Below are positions 62,528 through 64,000 of a DNA stretch of 64,000 bases, in pieces; the stretch's first letter is position 1; each line of letters opens with the position of its first letter. The notes under the pieces are model-generated. The model was not told the DNA's origin. It saw only the letters and a program-made list of their open reading frames with translations, and searched no databases. The position numbers and the translations under genes are program-made. This DNA comes from Aliamphritea spongicola (GTDB taxonomy: Bacteria; Pseudomonadota; Gammaproteobacteria; Pseudomonadales; Balneatricaceae): the NCBI GenBank assembly GCA_024347235.1, contig AP025283.1, forward strand, positions 4,030,001-4,094,000, given 5' to 3'.

Positions 62528-63127
62528 AGACAATCCCTGACAGGAAAATGAACCATTGCCCAAAGCATGTAACCTACAGTTGGCTGGTGTTGTTCATCTT
62601 GGTAACACTGCACAGCTTCGCGTTTGCTGGCCAGACATCAACGCCTTATCAGCATCAGGGACGATTATTTCCGCCGGTATATTTCCAAACGAATATAACA
62701 ACGTATCCACTAAAGAAACGGCTACGATACCACCAGGCATTTAAAGCATTCACCGAACAGGAAAACGCTTCCCCAATCGCAATCGTGGCCATAGAAGGTA
62801 CTCGCGTAAAATCAGATTTAACCTTGCTATCAAGCCTGACACTATCTGCAGCAACTCTCGGCATCTTCCCCTGGCCTCTAACGATATACACCAGGTTACC
62901 TATCTTATATTTGTGAACGGAGAGCTGTTTACCCGCTATGAATATCAGATGACGTCGTTAGAGATAAAAATATATGGGCAACGAAAGCTGACCAGATACA
63001 AAAACCTGAGAAATCGCTATTTCTTGAACAAAGTGTTAACTCACTTCTCCACGAAATCGCTGCTAACGAAGAGTTGGCAGAGCTGTTCGAGGAATACTAT
63101 CTGTATGCCCCGTCTGACACTCAGTAA
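62524..63127 (+). CDS. Secreted protein, copy B2 (partner of A2), frameshifted
   Basis: Paralogue of B1. Start ATG 62524 overlapping the A2 stop; a second ATG at 62548 (MNHCPKHVTYSWLVLFIL) would give a more compact signal peptide ending HSFAFA. The mature part begins GQTSTPYQHQGRLFPPVYFQ and has LLSSLTLSAATLGIFP; after breaks near 62870, 62965 and 62980 it continues VNGELFTRYEYQMTSLEI and NIWATKADQIQKPEKS, ending LHEIAANEELAELFEEYYLY then APSDTQ. Its stop overlaps the end of the convergent GlxA-type gene. Confidence 0.75.
63047..63096 (+). repeat. 50-bp identical tract, second copy (3' end of B2)
   Basis: Identical to 61123-61172; see that entry. Confidence 0.9.
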
Positions 63128-64000
63128 GCACTGCCGGCTGGCCGCTCTGTCTGACGCCACTTTCGCTGCCGGTCACGGCTGGGACCGATGCCGTAATGAC
63201 GGCTGTAGGTACGGGAAAAGTGCGCACCGGACTTAAAGCCACAGCGGCTGGCAATCACAGCAATATCGCCGCCGGACTGATATAACAGCCGGCGGGCAGC
63301 CTGCAGGCGCATTTTCATATAGTAGGCACTGGGGGTCATTTCGAAATGTGATTTGAACAGTCTTTCCAGATGGCGGACCGATACATGTACCCGGTCTGCC
63401 AGTTCGCTGCTGCTCAGGGATGTTCCAGATGTTTGTTCATCATATTCACCGCCCGCTGCAAACGCAGATCCCCTGTGTCACTCACCCCGTCTCCCTGTTC
63501 AGTTCCCAATGTCCGGGCAGCATCATCGCTTCAGCAACAGCAGCCGCTACTGTGCTGTTAAATTGCTGATCCACAAAGTTCAGCATCAGTTGTCCCGGGG
63601 CGATACCACCGGCACAACTGATACAGTCGGTATTTCCGTCTGTCAGAATATACGGCTTGTCTGAAATCTGGATATGCGGATACAAACGGGAGAATTGCTG
63701 TGCTGCCGGCCCCTGCATACACACCGTTCCGCGGTTAAGTAGCCTGGCCTGCGCCAGTAAATGGCTGCCGCCGCCGATACCGGCAAATACCGTTTGTTGT
63801 CGGTACAGCGTCTGTAACCACCAGCAGAGTAACGGGTAATTTTCCTGCCACAGTTGCTGACCGGCGATCACAAAAGATTGGCCGGTACTTCATACTGATA
63901 GTCTGCGCTCGGCAGAATTAAACCATTACTGGCGGATACCGGCGCGGCAGAATTACCCAGCAGATGCCACTGATAACACTCCCGGCCCAGTACCCGGTTT
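63121..64000 (-). CDS. GlxA-family AraC-type regulator, partial (start beyond window), frameshifted
   Basis: Second regulator of the DJ-1/PfpI plus AraC type in this window. Visible: part of the N-terminal domain (near 63900, RECYQWHLLG and NGLILPSADYQYEV), then FAGIGGGSHLLAQARLLNRG, DGNTDCISCAGGIAPGQLML (the CAGG core of this family) and, after breaks near 63875, 63480, 63420 and 63345, the DNA-binding part RVSVRHLERLFKSHFEMTP-like segment, YYMKMRLQAARRLLYQSGGD and ASRCGFKSGAHFSRTYSRHY. The start codon lies past base 64000. Convergent with B2. Confidence 0.8.

Overview
The window looks like a piece of a marine gammaproteobacterial chromosome, most likely an Oceanospirillales-type heterotroph. 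This is inferred from gene content only: many LysR-controlled uptake and catabolic cassettes, TTT/TRAP/Tau-type transporters, a FAD-GcvT demethylating dehydrogenase, a choline-dehydrogenase-like GMC oxidoreductase, chemotaxis, and moderately high GC by eye. I see no rRNA, tRNA, CRISPR array, insertion sequence or phage genes.

The most important property for any reader is that most protein genes carry single-base frameshifts, by my rough count about 90 in 64 kb. In nearly every case I examined closely, adding one base to a short homopolymer restores a frame that continues the family motifs with no in-frame stops. I therefore join the pieces and annotate whole genes, giving the approximate break points. 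They look like uncorrected sequencing indels, not decay.

Layout. 1-3.4 kb: di-haem peroxidase, GGDEF diguanylate cyclase, DMT exporter. 3.4-10.1 kb: class II aldolase, a tctCBA tripartite tricarboxylate transporter, and a divergent DcuS/DcuR-like two-component system that probably controls it. 10.3-13.9 kb: a solute-binding-fold protein without signal peptide, pdxH, a degenerate phospholipase-D-like protein, a small orphan gene. 14.1-19.1 kb: a classical autotransporter divergent from two tandem paralogous LuxR-type regulators. 19.3-28.1 kb: chemoreceptor, PLP-dependent sulphur amino-acid enzyme, HAD phosphatase, TSUP permease, a Tat-exported protein of unknown function, YjbR-like protein, DMT exporter and LysR. 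28.2-36.4 kb: FAD-GcvT oxidoreductase with a Tau-type ABC transporter whose permease carries a large cadherin-like periplasmic insert, then LysR and MFS. 36.5-41.5 kb: lipoprotein, ParDE toxin-antitoxin, an NTF2-like/GNAT/nitrilase operon, GcvA-like regulator and a PhnD-like protein. 41.6-51.9 kb: VOC protein, family 9 glycosyltransferase, GlxA regulator, DUF2007 protein, dapA, MerR, orphan TRAP binding protein, LysR, agmatinase, secreted metallopeptidase-like protein. 52-59.3 kb: MDR dehydrogenase, MFS exporter divergent from a SufR-like Fe-S regulator, cupin plus GMC oxidoreductase divergent from LysR, DMT exporter.

59.4-63.1 kb holds the best candidate for an undescribed system: a two-gene cassette (trypsin-like lipoprotein A plus small secreted protein B) present twice in tandem, A1-B1-A2-B2. 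The second protease has lost its catalytic aspartate, and the two B genes share a 50-base identical tract although they are otherwise diverged. A second GlxA regulator runs off the right edge.
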